DNA of 63,549 nt from Anoxybacillus flavithermus (GCF_002742685.1 NZ_PEDM01000013.1:1-63549), one strand, 5' to 3'; positions 49,494-61,372 are shown, counted from the stretch's first letter. A program made the numbers and translations. The notes: a model not told the origin generated them from the sequence alone.

Positions 49494-49545
49494 ACTTTCC
49501 TCTTTGTTTCCCCTCATGTTCATTCTCCAAGAAAGGAGAACGATC

Positions 49546-51051
49546 ATGGATATAGCTACATTTTTACAAGCAGCTTCCCAGTTCCGAACAATTCCGATTG
49601 TGCGCCGTTTTTTTGCAGATACGTTTCAACCCATTCAACTATTTATGGCGTTACGTGATGAGGCATCGTTTTTGCTTGAAAGCAAAGATGACATGTCCCC
49701 TTGGTCGCGCTATTCATTCATCGGTATTCGCCCATTTATGTCGATTGAAAGCGATGATGGCAAACAATTTTTTGTGAAAGAACAACAACAAGTGTTAGCG
49801 TGCACCGGGACGATTCAAGAAGCGTTTGCTGTCATGCAGCAACATCTTCACGTTCAACTGTTATCATTAGACGTCCCATTTCGCGGGGGAGCTGTTGGTT
49901 ATATTAGCTACGATTTTATTTCTTCCATCGAGAAAATTCCTTATCATGCGTATAACGATTTACAAATGAAAATTGTCCATTTCGTCGTTTGTGAATCACT
50001 TTTCGCCTTTGATCATGTAAAAAAAGAGCTATTACTCATTCATTATGTTCGTTTAACGGAAGCGGATGATGAAGCAAAACAAGCAGAAAAATATGAAGTA
50101 GCTTGCCGAAGAATAGATGAGCTAGCGCGCCAAATGGTTCAAGGTTGCGATGAACAAGCGCATATGATGTTTGACCGAAACATATCTGTTTCGTTTGATC
50201 GGGTTCGTTCAAATATGGATCGGCAAACGTTCTATGAAGCCGTTGAAAACATTCAATCATACATTGCAAGCGGAGATGTGTTCCAAACGGTGTTGTCCCA
50301 ACGATTTGAGATTGAAACGTCCATTGATGGACTTGAGCTATATCGTTTATTACGTTTATTAAATCCGTCCCCATACTTATTTTATTTAAAAATTGGTGAA
50401 GAGCAAATCGTTGGTAGCTCTCCCGAAAAACTCATTCAAGTACGAAACAGGGAGCTTGAAATTGATCCGATCGCAGGTACGCGTCGTCGCGGTAAAAATG
50501 AACAAGAAGATGATGCGCTTATGAACGAGTTGCTTCATGACCCGAAAGAGCGAGCGGAACATTATATGCTTGTCGATTTAGCACGTAATGACATCGGTCG
50601 CGTCGCCATGTACGGAACGGTGCGTACACCACAATTTATGCAAGTCGGGAAGTTTTCACACGTCATGCATTTAATCTCAAAAGTAACGGGAACGCTTCGC
50701 GATGATGTTCATCCGCTTGATGCCCTTATCGCTGCTTTTCCTGCAGGAACGGTGAGTGGAGCACCGAAAATTCGGGCGATGCAAATTATTCAAGAGCTAG
50801 AGCCGACAGCACGCAACGTATATGCGGGGGCGATTGCTTATATCGGTTTTGACGGGAATATTGACTCGTGTATAGCCATTCGCACAGCTATATTAAAAAA
50901 TAAAGTAGCATACGTACAAGCAGGTGCGGGAGTAGTTGCGGATTCATTGCCTGCATTGGAGTGGAAAGAAACGAGAAATAAGGCGAGTGCTTTAATTCAT
51001 GCGATTCAGCTTGCAGAGCACGTGTTTAAAGGGGGAGAAAGATGTGTTTGA
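49546..51051 (+). CDS. trpE: Anthranilate synthase component I
   Basis: Chorismate to anthranilate, with glutaminase subunit elsewhere (no trpG here). 501 aa with N-terminal Trp-feedback region (LLESKDDMSPWSRYSFIG) and the chorismate-binding domain (GSSPEKLIQV, PIAGTRRRG, DLARNDIGRV, FPAGTVSGAPKIRAMQII). ATG at 49546 has AAAGGAGAA. The trpE leader holds the TRAP site. Confidence 0.96.
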   Translation: MDIATFLQAASQFRTIPIVRRFFADTFQPIQLFMALRDEASFLLESKDDMSPWSRYSFIGIRPFMSIESDDGKQFFVKEQQQVLACTGTIQEAFAVMQQHLHVQLLSLDVPFRGGAVGYISYDFISSIEKIPYHAYNDLQMKIVHFVVCESLFAFDHVKKELLLIHYVRLTEADDEAKQAEKYEVACRRIDELARQMVQGCDEQAHMMFDRNISVSFDRVRSNMDRQTFYEAVENIQSYIASGDVFQTVLSQRFEIETSIDGLELYRLLRLLNPSPYLFYLKIGEEQIVGSSPEKLIQVRNRELEIDPIAGTRRRGKNEQEDDALMNELLHDPKERAEHYMLVDLARNDIGRVAMYGTVRTPQFMQVGKFSHVMHLISKVTGTLRDDVHPLDALIAAFPAGTVSGAPKIRAMQIIQELEPTARNVYAGAIAYIGFDGNIDSCIAIRTAILKNKVAYVQAGAGVVADSLPALEWKETRNKASALIHAIQLAEHVFKGGERCV

Positions 51052-52054
51052 ACGGTTTTTGCATAAATGTGTCGCACAACAAACATTGACGCAACAAGAA
51101 GCGTATGAGGCGATGCATGCGATGATGAGCGGGGAAGTGGATGAAAAACAAGTAGCTGCTTTTTTAGTTTTGTTGCGTTTTCGCGGTGAAACGGTCGATG
51201 AGCTTGTTGGCTTTATTCGGGCGATGCGTGAACGAATGCGAACAGTTTCGTTCGACGAACCAGTAATCGATACGTGTGGAACAGGTGGAGACGGAAAAGG
51301 GACGTTTAATATTTCGACAGCTGTCGCGTTGCTTGTTGCATCCCTGAACATTCCTGTTGCGAAACATGGCAATCGTGCGGTGTCGTCGACAAGCGGAAGC
51401 GCAAATGTCATTGAGCATTTCCTTATCCCGATGCCGAAAACGGAAGAAGAAGCAAAAAAAGCATTACGCACACATCGGCTCGTTTTTTTATTCGCTCCAT
51501 TTTATCATGAAGCAATGAAGCATGTTGCCCCCATTCGTCAAAGTTTAAAAATGCGAACGGTATTTAATTTGCTTGGTCCACTCGTCAATCCTGCGCGACC
51601 GAAAAGGCAAGTTATTGGTGTTCCTCATGCAAAAGATGCGCAAAACATGGCAGAAGCGTTGCAGCAAATCGGAACAGCACATACGGTGTTTGTCACAAGC
51701 AGTGACGGGCTAGATGAATGTAGTATCGCTGCGGAAACACAATTGATTGAGCTGAAAAACGGTCATATTATTCAACGTACTATTACTCCAGAAGATGTAG
51801 GATTACCGCGTGGTTGCTTGTCCGATATATGTGTTCATAGTGTAAGTGAAAGTGCCGAACTCATTGAACGTGTGTTTGCCCAACGTGCAAATGAAAGTGC
51901 GACAAATATCGTTTTACTAAACGCAGGTGTTGCATTATACGTTGCCGGTGCCGCATCGGATATTGAAGATGGAGTCAATATGGCGAAGCGAGCCATTGAA
52001 ACTGGCCATGCTTATGCATATTTACAACGATTGCGAGGTGCAATGTATGCTTGA
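51044..52054 (+). CDS. trpD: Anthranilate phosphoribosyltransferase
   Basis: 336 aa. Transfers phosphoribose to anthranilate. DTCGTGGDGKGTFNIST and KHGNRAVSSTSGSANV bind PRPP. GTG start at 51044 follows GGGGGAG and overlaps the trpE stop by 8 bases. Confidence 0.95.
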   Translation: MFERFLHKCVAQQTLTQQEAYEAMHAMMSGEVDEKQVAAFLVLLRFRGETVDELVGFIRAMRERMRTVSFDEPVIDTCGTGGDGKGTFNISTAVALLVASLNIPVAKHGNRAVSSTSGSANVIEHFLIPMPKTEEEAKKALRTHRLVFLFAPFYHEAMKHVAPIRQSLKMRTVFNLLGPLVNPARPKRQVIGVPHAKDAQNMAEALQQIGTAHTVFVTSSDGLDECSIAAETQLIELKNGHIIQRTITPEDVGLPRGCLSDICVHSVSESAELIERVFAQRANESATNIVLLNAGVALYVAGAASDIEDGVNMAKRAIETGHAYAYLQRLRGAMYA

Positions 52055-52808
52055 AACAATTTTACAAACAAAGAGAGAAGAAGTTTCATCGTTACAATTA
52101 CCAGAGACATATGAACAACTTCCACGCCGTTCGTTTTACGATGCTTTAGCCAAGCCATATCGTATCCTAGGTTTGATTGCAGAAGTGAAAAAAGCTTCAC
52201 CATCGAAAGGGATCATTCGACAACATATGAATGTCGTTGATATTGCCCGCGCATACGAGCGAGCAGGTGCGGATGCTGTGTCTGTTTTAACAGATGAACG
52301 ATATTTTGCAGGTCATCGTTCATACGTGACGCAAGTGAAACAACATGTGCAAATTCCGATTTTACGTAAAGACTTTATTATTGATCGTAAACAACTTATC
52401 GAAAGTGTACGCATTGGTGCAGATGCCATTTTGCTCATTGGTGAAGCGCTTGATCCGAGTTTTTTGCATGAATTGTATGAAGAAGCGCATGAGATGGGAT
52501 TGCAATGTTTAGTGGAAGTGCATGCTCCCAAAACAGTAGAAGCGATTTTAAAACGTTTCACACCGACAGTGATCGGTATCAATAATCGCGATTTAACAAC
52601 CTTTCACACATCGTTGCATGTGACGACACAAATTGTTCCTCTTTTGCCTCAGTGCATCATTGTTAGTGAAAGTGGCATTCACACATACGATGACGTGCAG
52701 AAGGTACGACAAGCGGGTGCTCATGCGATGCTCGTTGGTGAAGCACTTATGCGGAAGCCAGCAGTCGATGTAGCCATTTATGAATTGTTTGGGGAGCGTG
52801 AAATATGA
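52047..52808 (+). CDS. trpC: Indole-3-glycerol phosphate synthase
   Basis: 253 aa TIM-barrel enzyme. IAEVKKASPSKGII contains the catalytic Lys/Glu; DAVSVLTDERYF, LRKDFIID, VEVH, GINNRDL and SESGI follow in order. ATG 52047 overlaps the trpD stop. Confidence 0.95.
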   Translation: MLETILQTKREEVSSLQLPETYEQLPRRSFYDALAKPYRILGLIAEVKKASPSKGIIRQHMNVVDIARAYERAGADAVSVLTDERYFAGHRSYVTQVKQHVQIPILRKDFIIDRKQLIESVRIGADAILLIGEALDPSFLHELYEEAHEMGLQCLVEVHAPKTVEAILKRFTPTVIGINNRDLTTFHTSLHVTTQIVPLLPQCIIVSESGIHTYDDVQKVRQAGAHAMLVGEALMRKPAVDVAIYELFGEREI

Positions 52809-53440
52809 CCGTCTTAAAATATTGTGGCAATCGTTCGTTGCAAGATGTGCAACTTATTGCCAAAAGCAAAGCGGACTATATCGGATTCGTTTTTGCGGAA
52901 AGCAAGCGAAAGGTCGAACCGAAAAATGTAAAACGATGGTTATCTGTCGTTCAACTTGAAACAAAACAAATCGTTGGGGTTTTCGTTCATCCAACGATTC
53001 ATTCCGTTGCTTCCGTTCTCGAGCACGTTCCATTATCCATTATTCAATGTCATGGGATGGAAACTGTTCAGACAGTAAGGGAGATCAAAGAGGCTTTTCA
53101 ACTTCCAGTTTGGAAAGTCATTCATCACATACCAGAAGCATGGTCATATATGCGTATATGGGAAGGAGTTGCAGACGGTTTTGTCATTGATAGTGGTCGC
53201 AAAGGAGCATGGGGCGGAACGGGGGTTTCGTTTGATTGGACTACCGTCCCTTGTTATATGGAAGAAGCAAAACGTCAAGGTGTTCCGTGCTTCATTGCAG
53301 GAGGCATTACGCCAGACAACGTTGAGCAACTGTTAGCATATGAGCCGTTCGGTATAGATATTAGTAGTGGAATTGAAGAAGACGAGCAGAAAAGTGAACA
53401 AAAAATAAAACAAATTGAACAGAAGGTGATGAAATGTTGA
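52805..53440 (+). CDS. trpF: Phosphoribosylanthranilate isomerase
   Basis: 211 aa TIM barrel; [12 protein letters not shown] near the N-terminus has the catalytic Cys, [10 protein letters not shown] and [20 protein letters not shown] with the catalytic Asp. Overlaps trpC by ATGA and trpB by 7 bases. Confidence 0.94.
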   Translation: MTVLKYCGNRSLQDVQLIAKSKADYIGFVFAESKRKVEPKNVKRWLSVVQLETKQIVGVFVHPTIHSVASVLEHVPLSIIQCHGMETVQTVREIKEAFQLPVWKVIHHIPEAWSYMRIWEGVADGFVIDSGRKGAWGGTGVSFDWTTVPCYMEEAKRQGVPCFIAGGITPDNVEQLLAYEPFGIDISSGIEEDEQKSEQKIKQIEQKVMKC

Positions 53441-54627
53441 CGTTACCAAATGAACGTGGTCGCTTTGGTATGTTTGGTGGAAAGTTTGTTCCAGAAACAT
53501 TAATGCGTCCGTTAGCTGATATAGAGAACCAATTGCATGAAGCACTGGCTGATTCTTCGTTCCATGCGGAATATATGCATCATTTGTATGAATATTCAGG
53601 CCGTCCGACCGCCTTAACATTTGCAAAAAACTTGACAGAACGATTAGGCGGGGCGAAAATGTACTTTAAACGTGAAGACTTAAACCATACAGGTGCTCAT
53701 AAAATTAACAACGCGATTGGGCAAGCGCTGTTAGCGAAACGAATGGGGAAACGAAAAATAATCGCTGAAACAGGTGCAGGACAACACGGAGTAGCTGCCG
53801 CTACTGTTGCCGCTCGTTTTGGTATGGAATGTAAAGTGTTTATGGGTGAAGAAGATGTGAAACGGCAATCATTAAACGTATTTCGTATGAAACTACTTGG
53901 TGCACAAGTCATTCCAGTAACAAGCGGCAACCGTACACTCAAAGATGCGACAAACGAAGCGATTCGTTATTGGGTAGAGCATTGTGACGATCATTTTTAC
54001 ATGATTGGCTCTGTTGTTGGACCTCATCCGTATCCGATGATGGTGCGTGAATTTCAACGCATTATCGGCGAAGAAGCGCGCGAACAAATGTTAAAAGCAG
54101 AAGGAAAACTTCCGGACACGATCATTGCTTGTGTTGGTGGTGGAAGTAATGCAATCGGTATGTTTCATCCATTCTTAGATGATGATGTTGAATGTATTGG
54201 CGTTGAGGCAGCAGGAAAAGGTGTGCATACAACTGAGCATGCCGCAACAATAACAAAAGGAACAAAAGGTGTCATTCACGGTTCCCTCACATACGTATTG
54301 CAAGATGAGCACGGTCAAATTACAGAACCATATTCGATTTCAGCAGGGTTAGATTATCCAGGTGTTGGACCAGAGCATGCATATTTAGCACATATTGGAC
54401 GCGTTCGCTATGAGAGTGTAACGGACGAGGAAGCGATTGCAGCCCTTCAAATGACTGCAGAAACAGAAGGAATCATTCCAGCAATCGAATCTGCCCACGC
54501 GCTTGCCAAAGCGTTTCAAATCGCCCCCCTTCGCCCAAAACATGAAACGATTCTCGTTTGTTTATCAGGAAGAGGAGATAAAGATGTGCAAACGGTGATG
54601 AACTATTTGGAAGGGGATGAGCGGTAA
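53434..54627 (+). CDS. trpB: Tryptophan synthase beta subunit
   Basis: 397 aa PLP enzyme that joins indole and serine. K90 in [12 protein letters not shown] is the Schiff-base lysine; ETGAGQHG and GGGSNAIG bind PLP phosphate. It ends with its TAA overlapping the trpA ATG. Confidence 0.97.
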   Translation: MLTLPNERGRFGMFGGKFVPETLMRPLADIENQLHEALADSSFHAEYMHHLYEYSGRPTALTFAKNLTERLGGAKMYFKREDLNHTGAHKINNAIGQALLAKRMGKRKIIAETGAGQHGVAAATVAARFGMECKVFMGEEDVKRQSLNVFRMKLLGAQVIPVTSGNRTLKDATNEAIRYWVEHCDDHFYMIGSVVGPHPYPMMVREFQRIIGEEAREQMLKAEGKLPDTIIACVGGGSNAIGMFHPFLDDDVECIGVEAAGKGVHTTEHAATITKGTKGVIHGSLTYVLQDEHGQITEPYSISAGLDYPGVGPEHAYLAHIGRVRYESVTDEEAIAALQMTAETEGIIPAIESAHALAKAFQIAPLRPKHETILVCLSGRGDKDVQTVMNYLEGDER

Positions 54628-55466
54628 TGAAACATTTTATTCCATTTATCGTGGCGGGCGATCCGTGTGAAGAAGTGACGATCGATTTAGTTATTGCTCT
54701 TGAACAGGCAGGTGCAACGATATTAGAGCTTGGTGTACCATACTCGGATCCGCTTGCAGATGGCCCGATCATTCAACGGGCAGCGAGCCGGGCTCTAAAA
54801 AATGGAATGACCTTAACAAGAGCGCTTGAACTCATCGGCCAAATGCGAAAAAAAGGTGTAAAAATTCCGATTATTGTCTTTACGTATTACAATCCTGTGT
54901 TACAATTAGGAGAAGAACGCTTTTTTGCTTTAGCGCAACAAAACGGTGCGAGCGGCGTGCTCATTCCAGATTTACCGTTTGAAGAAAGCGAGCATATGAG
55001 AATATTAGGTGACACATATGGAATTCCTTATATTTCGCTCGTCGCCCCAACGTCTCATGAACGCATCGCAATGATTGCCTCGCAAGCTCAATCGTTTTTA
55101 TATTGCGTGTCATCATTAGGTGTAACAGGCATTCGGGATTCGTTGCCAAAACAATTGTACGAATTTTTGCAACAAGTGAAATCATATAGCCGTGTTCCTG
55201 TTGTCGTTGGATTTGGTATTTCGACGGCTGATCAAGTGGAGCGACTTCAACACGTATGTGATGGCGTCGTCATCGGCAGCGCCATTGTACAAAAAATTGA
55301 ACAGCTTCAACATCAGTTAAACGATGTGCATACACGCTCAAATGCGCTCATCGCTTTTTCTCAATATGTCGTTTCACTTATTGAACCATTAAAAAGGGTG
55401 GGGAAAAATGAAAGTCAAACAACAACTGAAACAACTAAAACCGTATCAACCGGGCAAACCGATTGA
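54627..55466 (+). CDS. trpA: Tryptophan synthase alpha subunit
   Basis: 279 aa TIM barrel that cleaves indole-3-glycerol phosphate. Catalytic pair E34 ([10 protein letters not shown]) and D45 (LADGPI). By comparison with Salmonella (E49, D60) the N-terminus is 15 residues shorter, and the C-terminus runs about 20 residues past the usual end, into hisC, with a Thr-rich tail. Confidence 0.94.
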   Translation: MKHFIPFIVAGDPCEEVTIDLVIALEQAGATILELGVPYSDPLADGPIIQRAASRALKNGMTLTRALELIGQMRKKGVKIPIIVFTYYNPVLQLGEERFFALAQQNGASGVLIPDLPFEESEHMRILGDTYGIPYISLVAPTSHERIAMIASQAQSFLYCVSSLGVTGIRDSLPKQLYEFLQQVKSYSRVPVVVGFGISTADQVERLQHVCDGVVIGSAIVQKIEQLQHQLNDVHTRSNALIAFSQYVVSLIEPLKRVGKNESQTTTETTKTVSTGQTD

Positions 55467-56523
55467 GGAAGTAAAACGCGAATATCAGTTAGAAACGGTA
55501 ATTAAACTCGCATCAAATGAAAATCCGTACGGATGTTCACCTCTCGTGCAACAAGCGATGATTGCAGAGCTTGATTACTTAGCACTATATCCTGACGGAT
55601 ATAGCCGGTCGTTGCGCGAGGCGCTCGCTAAGCATGTTGGCGTCAATGAAAAACAACTTATTTTTGGAAACGGTTCGGATGAAGTCGTTCAAATCGTTTG
55701 TCGCGCCTTTTTACAAAAAGGAACGAATACAGTGATGGCTACGCCGACGTTTCCGCAATATCGTCATAATGCGATCATCGAAGGTGCGGAAGTGCGTGAG
55801 ATTCCGCTTCAAGACGGACATCATCATTTAGAAGCGATGCTTGAAGCGATCGACGACGATACGCGCGTCGTTTGGATTTGTAGTCCAAACAATCCGACAG
55901 GTACGTATGTCAATGACGCTTCTTTACGTGCCTTTTTGGACAAAGTGCCTAAACACGTGCTCGTCGTTGTCGATGAAGCGTATTACGAATACGTGCAAGC
56001 GGAAGATTATCCGGATACGGTTTCTTTGCTTCGGCAATATGAAAATATGATGATTTTACGCACGTTTTCTAAAGCATACGGGTTAGCAGCGCTTCGTATC
56101 GGATATGGCATTGCACATGAACATATTTTACAAGCGATCGAGCCAGCGCGTGAGCCATTTAACACGTCTCGTCTTGCTCAAGTTGCTGCACGGGCTGCAT
56201 TAAACGACCAAACATTTATTCAACAATGTGCACAAAAAAATAAACAAGGTTTAAACCAATTTTACGCATTTTGTGATGAGTACAGTTTGCGCTACTACAA
56301 ATCAGAGGGAAATTTTATTTTAATCGATTTTGGTTTTAGCGGTGATGAAGTGTTTACGTATTTGCTGCAACGCGGCATTATCGTTCGTTCAGGATGCGCT
56401 CTCGGTTTTCCGACCGCTGTGCGCATTACAGTCGGATCGGCGGAACAAAACGAAACGATCATTCGTACATTAGCGAACATGTTAAAAGAAAGAAGGGAGC
56501 AACTTTGCAAGGAAACGTTTTAG
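55408..56523 (+). CDS. hisC: Histidinol-phosphate / aromatic aminotransferase
   Basis: 371 aa, PLP enzyme of HisC type. K222 in [21 protein letters not shown] and DEAYYEY. In Bacillus this gene in the aro operon serves histidine and tyrosine/phenylalanine synthesis. Overlaps trpA by 59 bases and tyrA by 19. Confidence 0.93.
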   Translation: MKVKQQLKQLKPYQPGKPIEEVKREYQLETVIKLASNENPYGCSPLVQQAMIAELDYLALYPDGYSRSLREALAKHVGVNEKQLIFGNGSDEVVQIVCRAFLQKGTNTVMATPTFPQYRHNAIIEGAEVREIPLQDGHHHLEAMLEAIDDDTRVVWICSPNNPTGTYVNDASLRAFLDKVPKHVLVVVDEAYYEYVQAEDYPDTVSLLRQYENMMILRTFSKAYGLAALRIGYGIAHEHILQAIEPAREPFNTSRLAQVAARAALNDQTFIQQCAQKNKQGLNQFYAFCDEYSLRYYKSEGNFILIDFGFSGDEVFTYLLQRGIIVRSGCALGFPTAVRITVGSAEQNETIIRTLANMLKERREQLCKETF

Positions 56524-57608
56524 TTGCCGGTCTTGGCTTAATCGGCGGTTCGATTGCGCTTGCGATCAAGCGAGCGCATCCGGACGCCACAATAATCGGA
56601 TATGACGTATTAGATGAATCAATGCGTCTAGCTCGTTCGCTCGGTGTCATTGACGAAGCGGTACCATCGTTTGCTCAAGGGGCATGTGAAGCAGATGTCA
56701 TCGTGCTCGCTGCACCTGTCGTTCAAACAGAGCAATTGCTTCATGAGTTGGTCGGTCTGTCTTTACGGCCACATGTCATTGTTACAGATGTAGGAAGCAC
56801 AAAAGAACGCATTGTCGAGCAAGCGTTGCCGTTATTAGAAAAAGGGGTGTCGTTTATCGGTGGACATCCGATGGCAGGTTCACATAAAAGCGGAGTGGCA
56901 GCTGCGCGTGCGCATTTGTTTGAAAATGCATTTTACATTTTAACGCCGACGGAACATGTGAAAGAAGAAGATGTCATACGTCTAAAACATTGGCTTAAAG
57001 GAACGAAAGCACACTTTGTTACATTAACACCGAAAGAGCATGACCGCATTGCTGGCGTCATTAGTCACTTTCCGCACATCGTTGCAGCAAGCCTCGTTCA
57101 TCAAGCACAGCAGTACGAACGAGAAGATGAACTTGTGAGCCGATTGGCGGCCGGTGGATTTCGTGATATTACGCGCATTGCCTCAAGCAATCCAGAAATG
57201 TGGCGCGATATTTTTATACATAATAAAGAGGAACTGTTGCAACTATTTGATCGTTGGATCGAGGAGATGAAAAAAATTCGTACGTATGTTGCTGATGGGG
57301 ATAGCGACCGGATTTATCATTATTTTCATGAAGCGAAACAGTTTCGTGACGGATTGCCTGCCCGAACGAAAGGGGCGATCCCTTCCTTTTATGATTTATA
57401 TGTCGATGTGCCAGACTATCCGGGGGTTATTTCTGAAATTACGGGCTATTTAGCAAAAGAGCGTATTAGCATTACAAACATTCGTATTATCGAAACGCGT
57501 GAAGATATTTACGGTGTACTTCGTTTAAGTTTTCAAACAGAAGATGACCGTCAACGAGCGAAACATTGTATTGAAGCCAATACGAACTATGAAACGTACG
57601 TTGTGTAA
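56505..57608 (+). CDS. tyrA: Prephenate dehydrogenase
   Basis: 367 aa. NAD motif [29 protein letters not shown] and [14 protein letters not shown] active-site segments; C-terminal ACT domain (about 295-367) for tyrosine control. TTG start at 56505 with AAGGGAG. Confidence 0.94.
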   Translation: MQGNVLVAGLGLIGGSIALAIKRAHPDATIIGYDVLDESMRLARSLGVIDEAVPSFAQGACEADVIVLAAPVVQTEQLLHELVGLSLRPHVIVTDVGSTKERIVEQALPLLEKGVSFIGGHPMAGSHKSGVAAARAHLFENAFYILTPTEHVKEEDVIRLKHWLKGTKAHFVTLTPKEHDRIAGVISHFPHIVAASLVHQAQQYEREDELVSRLAAGGFRDITRIASSNPEMWRDIFIHNKEELLQLFDRWIEEMKKIRTYVADGDSDRIYHYFHEAKQFRDGLPARTKGAIPSFYDLYVDVPDYPGVISEITGYLAKERISITNIRIIETREDIYGVLRLSFQTEDDRQRAKHCIEANTNYETYVV

Positions 57609-57619
57609 AAGAGGGTGGA

Positions 57620-58909
57620 ATGATGGAGTTAAAAACAAATATCCATGCATTGCGAGGAGAAATTGCTGTCCCGGGAGATAAGTCCATTTCTCACCGCGCC
57701 ATTATGTTTGGTGCGCTTGCGAAAGGGACGACACGAGTGACAAATTTTTTAACGGGTGAAGATTGTTTAAGTACAATCGATTGTTTTCGTCAAATGGGGG
57801 TAGAAATTACACAGCAAGGGAATGAAGTCATCGTTGAAGGAAAAGGAATTGACGGATTAAAAGAGCCTAAACATATATTAAACGTTGGCAACTCAGGAAC
57901 GACAACACGTTTATTGTTAGGCATTTTAGCCGCTTGTCCGTTTCATGCTTGTTTAATTGGAGATGATTCAATCGCAAAACGGCCAATGGATCGCGTGACA
58001 AAACCGCTCAAACAAATGGGTGCACATATCGACGGAAGGGAACAAGGTCGATACACACCGTTAGCGATTCGTGGCGGACAACTCCAGCCAATTACATATC
58101 ATTCCCCTGTCGCTAGTGCGCAAGTAAAATCAGCCATTTTGCTTGCTGGGTTACATGCTGAAGGAACAACAACGGTTACTGAACCACATCAGTCGCGCGA
58201 TCATACCGAGCGTATGTTGCGTGCATTTGGTGCGGACGTCCATGTTGACGGACGTAGTGTTTCCGTCACGGGGAAACAAACGCTTCAAGCAATTGATATA
58301 GAAGTGCCGGGCGATATTTCTTCTGCTGCGTTCTTTTTAGTCGCTGGGGCGATCGTCCCAAATAGCGAAATTACGTTAAAACATGTCGGAATCAACCCGA
58401 CGCGTACAGGTATTATTGATGTATTAAAAAACATGGGGGCAGATATTTCGATTGAAAATGTTCGCAATGAAGAAAGTGAGCCTGTAGCTGATATTACCGT
58501 TCGTACATCGACATTGGAGGCAACGCGTATCGGTGGTGATATCATTCCGCGATTAATTGACGAAATTCCGATTATTGCTCTTTTAGCGACGCAAGCAGAA
58601 GGAACGACAATCATTACAGATGCAAGCGAGTTAAAAGTAAAAGAAACGGATCGCATCGCAACAGTTGTATCCGAGTTGCGAAAGCTTGGCGCTCACATCG
58701 AAGCGACGGAAGACGGAATGATCATTCACGGAAAAACACCGCTTTATGCCGAAAATACGGTTGTTGATAGCTACGGTGATCATCGCATTGGCATGATGTT
58801 AGCGATCGCGGCGTGCATCACAAAAGGAAGTGTTATCCTTCAACATCCCGAAGCGATTGCCGTGTCATATCCGGCGTTTTTTGACCATCTTCGTATGTTA
58901 CAAAGCTGA
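57620..58909 (+). CDS. aroA: EPSP synthase
   Basis: 429 aa 3-phosphoshikimate 1-carboxyvinyltransferase (aroE in B. subtilis). Motifs [45 protein letters not shown] and [18 protein letters not shown] at 57620 or 57623. Last gene of the operon; the terminator follows. Confidence 0.96.
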   Translation: MMELKTNIHALRGEIAVPGDKSISHRAIMFGALAKGTTRVTNFLTGEDCLSTIDCFRQMGVEITQQGNEVIVEGKGIDGLKEPKHILNVGNSGTTTRLLLGILAACPFHACLIGDDSIAKRPMDRVTKPLKQMGAHIDGREQGRYTPLAIRGGQLQPITYHSPVASAQVKSAILLAGLHAEGTTTVTEPHQSRDHTERMLRAFGADVHVDGRSVSVTGKQTLQAIDIEVPGDISSAAFFLVAGAIVPNSEITLKHVGINPTRTGIIDVLKNMGADISIENVRNEESEPVADITVRTSTLEATRIGGDIIPRLIDEIPIIALLATQAEGTTIITDASELKVKETDRIATVVSELRKLGAHIEATEDGMIIHGKTPLYAENTVVDSYGDHRIGMMLAIAACITKGSVILQHPEAIAVSYPAFFDHLRMLQS

Positions 58910-58937
58910 TTCTATGACGGATCAGCTTCTTTTTTTT
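58903..58937 (+). terminator. Terminator of the aro-trp supra-operon
   Basis: AAGCTGAT (58903-58910) pairs with ATCAGCTT (58921-58928), followed by CTTTTTTTT. Stem includes the aroA stop. Confidence 0.88.
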
Positions 58938-58999
58938 GCATGCTTATTTGTTCGATGGTATGATAAAGCGTGATGATACGAATAATGAGGGTGAAATTG

Positions 59000-60253
59000 A
59001 TGGAAAAGTTAGATCAAATCGTTCAACTCGTTGAACAAGGAGATGTGGAACGCGCATTAGCGCTTGCGGAGCAAGTAAAACAAAACGGAAGCGATGAAGA
59101 GCGATATACGTTAGCTGATCAACTATTTTCGTGGGGATTGTTGGAAGAGGCGGAATCGCTCGTTCGTATGTTGCTTACACGTTATCCAGACGAACGTGAA
59201 CTACAACTCTTTTTAGCAGAAATATATACAGAAATGGATAAAGAGGAAGAAGCGCTTGAATTGTTGCTTGATATTGACGAGGATGATCCGTATTATGTGC
59301 GTGCATGCTTGTTAATGGCAGACCTTTACCAAATGCAAGGATTAGATGAAGTGAGTGAACAAAAGCTATTAAAAGCGTATGAAAAAATGCCGAACGAACC
59401 TCTTGTTCAATTTGCATTAGCGGAGTTATATTTTACGATCGGCCAATATCAAAAAAGTTTGTTTTATTATGAACAAGTCATCAACAAAACAAAAACGCTC
59501 GCAGGTACCGTCATTGCCCAGCGCATAGCGGAAGCATATAGCTTACTTGGTGAATTTGAACGATCGCTATCTTATTATGAGGAAGCATTAAACGAACGTT
59601 TCGATGCGCATACGTTATTTCAATACGGATTTACTGCATATCAAGCAGAAGCATATAAAACAGCTATTGCGAAATTTAGTGAGTTAAAAGCGCTCGATCA
59701 CGAGTATGTGCCTCTTTATTTATTTTTAGCAAAATCGTATGAACAAGAAGGAGATATTCAACAAAGTTACGAAATAGCAAAAGAAGGATTAACAATAGAT
59801 GAATGGAATAAAGAATTGCTTGTATATGCTGGGAAAATTGCATTGAAACTCGGAAAACGGGAGGAAGCGCTAACCTACATTGAAAAAGCGCTAGACATTG
59901 ATCCGGGTTATTTAGAAGCGTTGTTTATACAGACGAGTTTGCTGTTTCATGAGGAGCGGTATGAAGACGTTGTCCATGTCATTCAACAAGCAATCGATCA
60001 AGGCGAGTACGATCCCCAATTTGAATGGGAGCTTGCGAAGGCGAAGCAAAAGCTTGAAATGTATGATCAGGCATTAAATCATTATGAAGAGGCATATACT
60101 TTTTTTAAAGATGATCCAAACTTTTTATATGATTTTGGCTACTTTTTATTTGAGGAGGGAAGAAGGGAAAGGGCGAAAGATATATTTGAACAACTATTAC
60201 GTATCGATCCGACAAACGAAGAGATTGCCCATATGATGTTGCAGTTTGAATGA
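59000..60253 (+). CDS. ypiA: TPR-repeat protein YpiA
   Basis: 417 aa built of about ten tetratricopeptide repeats throughout, with the usual A-x-A-Y/L helix pairs (e.g. [24 protein letters not shown]). Acidic and cytoplasmic. In B. subtilis YpiA is linked with ReoM-ReoY control of MurA/lipid II. ATG at 59000; frame to 58970 not needed. Confidence 0.87.
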   Translation: MEKLDQIVQLVEQGDVERALALAEQVKQNGSDEERYTLADQLFSWGLLEEAESLVRMLLTRYPDERELQLFLAEIYTEMDKEEEALELLLDIDEDDPYYVRACLLMADLYQMQGLDEVSEQKLLKAYEKMPNEPLVQFALAELYFTIGQYQKSLFYYEQVINKTKTLAGTVIAQRIAEAYSLLGEFERSLSYYEEALNERFDAHTLFQYGFTAYQAEAYKTAIAKFSELKALDHEYVPLYLFLAKSYEQEGDIQQSYEIAKEGLTIDEWNKELLVYAGKIALKLGKREEALTYIEKALDIDPGYLEALFIQTSLLFHEERYEDVVHVIQQAIDQGEYDPQFEWELAKAKQKLEMYDQALNHYEEAYTFFKDDPNFLYDFGYFLFEEGRRERAKDIFEQLLRIDPTNEEIAHMMLQFE

Positions 60254-60284
60254 TGTTGTCATTCGGATGCAAGGGGGGAAGGGA

Positions 60285-60809
60285 ATGGTTTCTGTTCGGG
60301 AGAAGAAAGAGTTTGTTCGTTGGTTTTTAAACAATTATCAATTAAAACGGCGTGAATGTGTATGGATTTTAAACTATTTACTTAGTCATGATGCGCTCAT
60401 GGAAAAAGTGCACTTTGTGGAACATGCGGAATATTGTCCGCGCGGCATGATGATGTCGACGCATTGTGTCGATGATGTGCCGTTTCGATTTTATAAGCAA
60501 AACGTCGTCACGACAGATGCGGAAAAATCGTTTCACGATATTCGCTTAAATCGTGATGAGGATATTTACATTCAACTTAATTTTCGCGGTGCTTTCCATT
60601 CACCGCAATACGTGGCGGTACTTGAAGAAAATCCGTACATGCCAAAACGGGTCAATAAACAAGACGAACAACTTGTTGAAACAATCGTTCATCAATCGAT
60701 TCAACATTTTCAACGACAAAAAATTATGCGGTTAATTGACGAGGCGCTAGATCAGCAAGATGAACAAAAATTTCGCGAGCTGACCGAACAATTAAAAGCG
60801 TTGCGCTAA
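60285..60809 (+). CDS. reoY: ReoY (YpiB)
   Basis: 174 aa; YpiB family. In Listeria and Bacillus ReoY helps ReoM to direct MurA to ClpCP. Sequence starts [17 protein letters not shown] and contains [23 protein letters not shown] at 60285 has GGGGGGAAGGG. Overlap with ypiA is not needed (earlier ATG 60246 discarded). Confidence 0.88.
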   Translation: MVSVREKKEFVRWFLNNYQLKRRECVWILNYLLSHDALMEKVHFVEHAEYCPRGMMMSTHCVDDVPFRFYKQNVVTTDAEKSFHDIRLNRDEDIYIQLNFRGAFHSPQYVAVLEENPYMPKRVNKQDEQLVETIVHQSIQHFQRQKIMRLIDEALDQQDEQKFRELTEQLKALR

Positions 60810-60834
60810 CCTCGTGTTTTCGCAACGCTTTTTA
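60795..60834 (+). terminator. Terminator of ypiA-reoY
   Basis: AAAGCGTTGCG/CGCAACGCTTT stem with 15-base loop and T run, starting inside the last reoY codons. Confidence 0.8.
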
Positions 60835-60914
60835 CTATGCATATATTTGTCACAAAACGTTCAAAAAAATACATATGCGTTTCGTGTAATATGGAAACAT
60901 AAGGAGTGATTTGA

Positions 60915-61349
60915 ATGAAATGGACAGCAAAAGATGTAGACATGTATCAACAAGCGAAAGAGTATGTTGACACAGCGCTCGTTCCTTGTATACCGATCGG
61001 GAACACGAATATGAAAGCGTTTGCTGAAATGAGCGAGCATACGTTGTTTATTGCGAACGAAGTGGAGCGACAATTTAAAGGGAGAGTGATGTTATTTCCG
61101 CCTCTGACATATGTTGTGCAAGAACAAATACAAGCGCGTGTGCATGAATGGACTAATGTGCTTAAACAAGCGGGATTTCAACATATATGTTTTGTCACTT
61201 CACATGCGGATATCGCGGATGAGTCGTTTATTTATGTACCAGCGCTTCCACTTGAGCATGCAGATGAAGCATATAAGCAAAAAGTTGTTCGTCAACAAGT
61301 TGAACAAGTGATGGATGCGTTAGTCGCAAAATGGACGTTAAAAAATTAG
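60915..61349 (+). CDS. ypiF: YpiF-like DUF2487 protein
   Basis: 144 aa cytoplasmic protein, starting KWTAKDVDMYQQAKEYVDTA. ATG has AAGGAGTG. Order reoY-ypiF-qcrA is that of B. subtilis. Function unknown. Confidence 0.85.
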   Translation: MKWTAKDVDMYQQAKEYVDTALVPCIPIGNTNMKAFAEMSEHTLFIANEVERQFKGRVMLFPPLTYVVQEQIQARVHEWTNVLKQAGFQHICFVTSHADIADESFIYVPALPLEHADEAYKQKVVRQQVEQVMDALVAKWTLKN

Positions 61350-61366
61350 ATAGCGTTTACACTATC
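61349..61366. repeat. Dyad upstream of qcrA promoter
   Basis: GATAGCG-TTTA-CACTATC is nearly symmetrical with one mismatch and lies just before the -35 box. No T tail follows, so a protein-binding site is more likely than a terminator. Confidence 0.35.
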
Positions 61367-61372
61367 ATTATA

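Noticed and set aside
50036-50374. A 112-codon minus-strand frame inside trpE
   Set aside because: It is a shadow of the conserved chorismate-binding frame with no motif of its own.
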